Below are positions 62,159 through 64,000 of a stretch of 64,000 nucleotides of DNA, in pieces. The notes beneath the pieces are model-generated. The model was not told the DNA's origin. It searched no databases and saw only the letters and a list, made by a program, of their open reading frames with translations. A program made the translations under genes and the position numbers. The DNA is from JALJPB01 sp034111045. GTDB taxonomy: Bacteria > Pseudomonadota > Gammaproteobacteria > Enterobacterales > Alteromonadaceae. Within the stretch, counting starts at the first letter, position 1, and each line of letters opens with the position of its first letter. The stretch spans positions 45,842 through 109,841 of the forward strand of contig JAWUYA010000033.1 of assembly GCA_034111045.1 (NCBI GenBank), read 5' to 3'.

Positions 62159-64000
62159 ATGACGACAAATCTTGCAAACTATCCTTTATTATCTACGATT
62201 GACTCGCCTGCAGACTTACGAAAATTAAGTCAGGAAAAGCTGGTCAATGTTAGCCAAGAGTTACGTCGTTATTTACTCAATTCGGTCAGTAAGAGTAGTG
62301 GTCATTTCGCCTCAGGATTAGGCACGATAGAACTTACTGTTGCCCTTCATTATATTTACAACACTCCATTTGACCATTTAATTTGGGATGTAGGTCATCA
62401 AGCTTACCCTCATAAAATTTTAACTGGCCGTCGTGACCGTCTTCATACAATTCGTCAAAAAAATGGGTTACATCCTTTTCCGTGGCGCGAAGAAAGTGAA
62501 TATGACACCTTAAGCGTTGGCCATTCAAGTACGTCGATATCTGCTGCTCTAGGCTTAGCTGTTGCCGCTGAAAAAGAAGGGAAAAACCGTAAAACTGTTG
62601 CCGTCATTGGTGATGGTGCAATGACCGCAGGTATAGCCTTTGAAGCACTAAACCATGCAGGCGATATTAAAAAAGACCTGTTAGTTATCCTTAATGATAA
62701 TGACATGTCAATTTCAGCAAATGTAGGGGCATTGAATACTCATTTTGCTAATATATTATCAAGTAGTGTTTTTGCCAGTTTACGTGAAGGCAGCAAACGC
62801 ATTTTAAGTAATATACCGCCGATTAAAGAACTTGCCAGTCGTGCAGAAGAACACTTGAAAGGTATGGTTGTACCTAGTACTTTTTTTGAGGAGCTTGGTT
62901 TTAATTATATTGGACCAATTGATGGCCATGATGTTAATGGCTTGGTCAATACCATTAAAAATATGAGCCATTTAAAAGGCCCACAACTACTTCACGTTAT
63001 TACCACCAAAGGTAAAGGCTATTACGCAGCAGAACAAGATCCCATTAAATACCATGCTGTGCCAAAATTTAATCCAGAAGAGACAAGTTTGCCAGCAAAA
63101 GCGCCGAGTTTACCCAGTTATTCACAAACTTTTGGTGATTGGCTATGCAAAACCGCCGAGGTTGATAAAAAATTAATTGCCGTTACACCGGCCATGGCTG
63201 AAGGCTCTGGTATGGTAGAATTTAGCCAAAGGTTCCCAGAACAATATTATGACGTAGCCATCGCCGAGCAGCATGCTGTCACTTATGCTGCAGGTTTAGC
63301 TATTGGTGGTCAACACCCTGTTGTGGCTATTTATTCAAGTTTTCTTCAACGTGGTTATGATCAACTCATCCATGATGTTGCTATCCAAAATCTCCCTGTG
63401 ATGTTTGCCATAGACCGTGCAGGTATTGTTGGTGCTGATGGCGCAACTCATCAAGGGGCATTTGATTTAAGTTACCTAAGATGTATTCCAAACCTCACGA
63501 TTATGGCCCCCTCTGATGAAAGAGAATGCCAATTAATGTTGACCACCGGCCATCAACTCAAGACACCAAGTGTGGTTCGATACCCTCGAGGTAATGGTAC
63601 CGGCAAAAGGCTTCCACAAATAAACGACACCATTGAAATTGGTAAAGCGGTGACAAAATGTAAAGGTACAGATATTGCCTTACTCAGTTTTGGACCAATA
63701 CTAGCAGAAGTAGAAAAAGCAGGGCTAGCGCTTAATGCAACGGTCGTTGATATGCGTTTTATTAAACCTCTCGATGTTGAGTTACTTAAAAATGTAGCGC
63801 AAAATCATCAAACAATTATCACCGTTGAAGATAATGCCATTGCTGGCGGCGCCGGTTCAGGTGTTAATGAATATATCCTCAACCATGGTATTGCTGTAAA
63901 AGTGCTTAATATTGGTTTACCTGATCAGTTTATTAAACACGGAAGCCAAGAAGAAGTTCATCATGAACTTGGACTCGATTGCCAAGGCATTGTAAATAAG
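62159..64000 (+). CDS. dxs: 1-deoxy-D-xylulose-5-phosphate synthase (runs off the right edge)
   Basis: Dxs is the thiamin-diphosphate enzyme that makes DXP for isoprenoids, thiamin and pyridoxal. The ATG at 62159 gives 614 codons with no stop, so only a few residues lie beyond the window. Features: WDVGHQAYPHKILTGR near 80, GDGAMTAGIAFEALNHAG with ThDP-binding GDG, NDNDMSIS, and the C-terminal transketolase parts DVAIAEQHAVTYAAGLA and VGADGATHQGAFDLS. It is 60 bases after ispA, in one likely transcript. Confidence 0.97.
   Translation, partial: MTTNLANYPLLSTIDSPADLRKLSQEKLVNVSQELRRYLLNSVSKSSGHFASGLGTIELTVALHYIYNTPFDHLIWDVGHQAYPHKILTGRRDRLHTIRQKNGLHPFPWREESEYDTLSVGHSSTSISAALGLAVAAEKEGKNRKTVAVIGDGAMTAGIAFEALNHAGDIKKDLLVILNDNDMSISANVGALNTHFANILSSSVFASLREGSKRILSNIPPIKELASRAEEHLKGMVVPSTFFEELGFNYIGPIDGHDVNGLVNTIKNMSHLKGPQLLHVITTKGKGYYAAEQDPIKYHAVPKFNPEETSLPAKAPSLPSYSQTFGDWLCKTAEVDKKLIAVTPAMAEGSGMVEFSQRFPEQYYDVAIAEQHAVTYAAGLAIGGQHPVVAIYSSFLQRGYDQLIHDVAIQNLPVMFAIDRAGIVGADGATHQGAFDLSYLRCIPNLTIMAPSDERECQLMLTTGHQLKTPSVVRYPRGNGTGKRLPQINDTIEIGKAVTKCKGTDIALLSFGPILAEVEKAGLALNATVVDMRFIKPLDVELLKNVAQNHQTIITVEDNAIAGGAGSGVNEYILNHGIAVKVLNIGLPDQFIKHGSQEEVHHELGLDCQGIVNK

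Noticed and set aside
61935..62162. A 75-codon frame across the end of ispA and start of dxs
   Set aside because: It overlaps two well-supported genes in another frame and has no family resemblance.
1..64000. tRNA genes, rRNA and CRISPR arrays
   Set aside because: None was seen when reading both strands; a tRNA could only be excluded fully by a covariance-model scan.

Overview
The window looks like a piece of chromosome from a psychrophilic or marine gammaproteobacterium of the Alteromonadales, closest in feel to Colwellia. This is judged from AT-rich coding sequence, PomA/PomB-type sodium flagellar stators, an SO_0444-type Cu/Zn permease, fused HisB and HisIE enzymes, and gamma-type blocks such as rpsP-rimM-trmD-rplS and xseB-ispA-dxs. 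No rRNA, tRNA, CRISPR array, prophage or intact insertion sequence was seen. Most of the window is housekeeping or ordinary accessory genes. I assigned families from remembered family sequences and motifs, with no database search.

Layout. 1-6 kb: the tail of a Bax-like glucosaminidase, an MFS transporter with a long helical-repeat tail, and a GGDEF-EAL protein with sixteen full 21-residue coiled-coil repeats. 6-17 kb: tpm, sohB, a decayed lipase, a YciK-like SDR, fadD, a hydrolase, an M50-like membrane protease, tsaB and a YoaA/DinG helicase. 17.2-23.4 kb: the histidine operon, with a His-rich leader peptide and attenuator followed by hisG-D-C-B-H-A. The last two genes, hisF and hisIE, lie 12.7 kb further on at 36.1-37.5 kb.

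The stretch between hisA and hisF (23.6-36.0 kb) is the most interesting part. It holds an ECF sigma factor and its ChrR zinc/cupin anti-sigma factor, followed in one apparent operon by a YbgA-like protein, a photolyase, an NTF2-like protein, an SDR, an FAD oxidoreductase, a DUF1365 protein and a Cfa-like methyltransferase. Next to it are a DUF2878/CHI-like/DUF3833 membrane-envelope trio, a YfcH-like epimerase and a LON-domain protein. Two near-identical candidate sigma promoters, TGATCT-N15/16-CGTATTAA, sit in front of the sigma gene and the divergent epimerase gene. The set resembles the RpoE-ChrR singlet-oxygen response, here with photorepair and membrane-lipid modification.

37.7-50.2 kb: a small exported protein, mgtE, the rpsP operon, ffh, a Cu/Zn permease, a YpjD-like protein, a CorB/YfjD-like protein, a lytic transglycosylase lipoprotein and gshA. 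A candidate small RNA lies between the last two, and a cluster of DnaA boxes follows the CorB-like gene. 50.8-64 kb: an NhaC-like antiporter, an RluA-family pseudouridine synthase, a deleted fadD-like pseudogene, an NSS transporter, yajQ, a VanZ-like protein, panE, thiI, pomB-pomA, xseB, ispA and dxs, which runs off the right edge.
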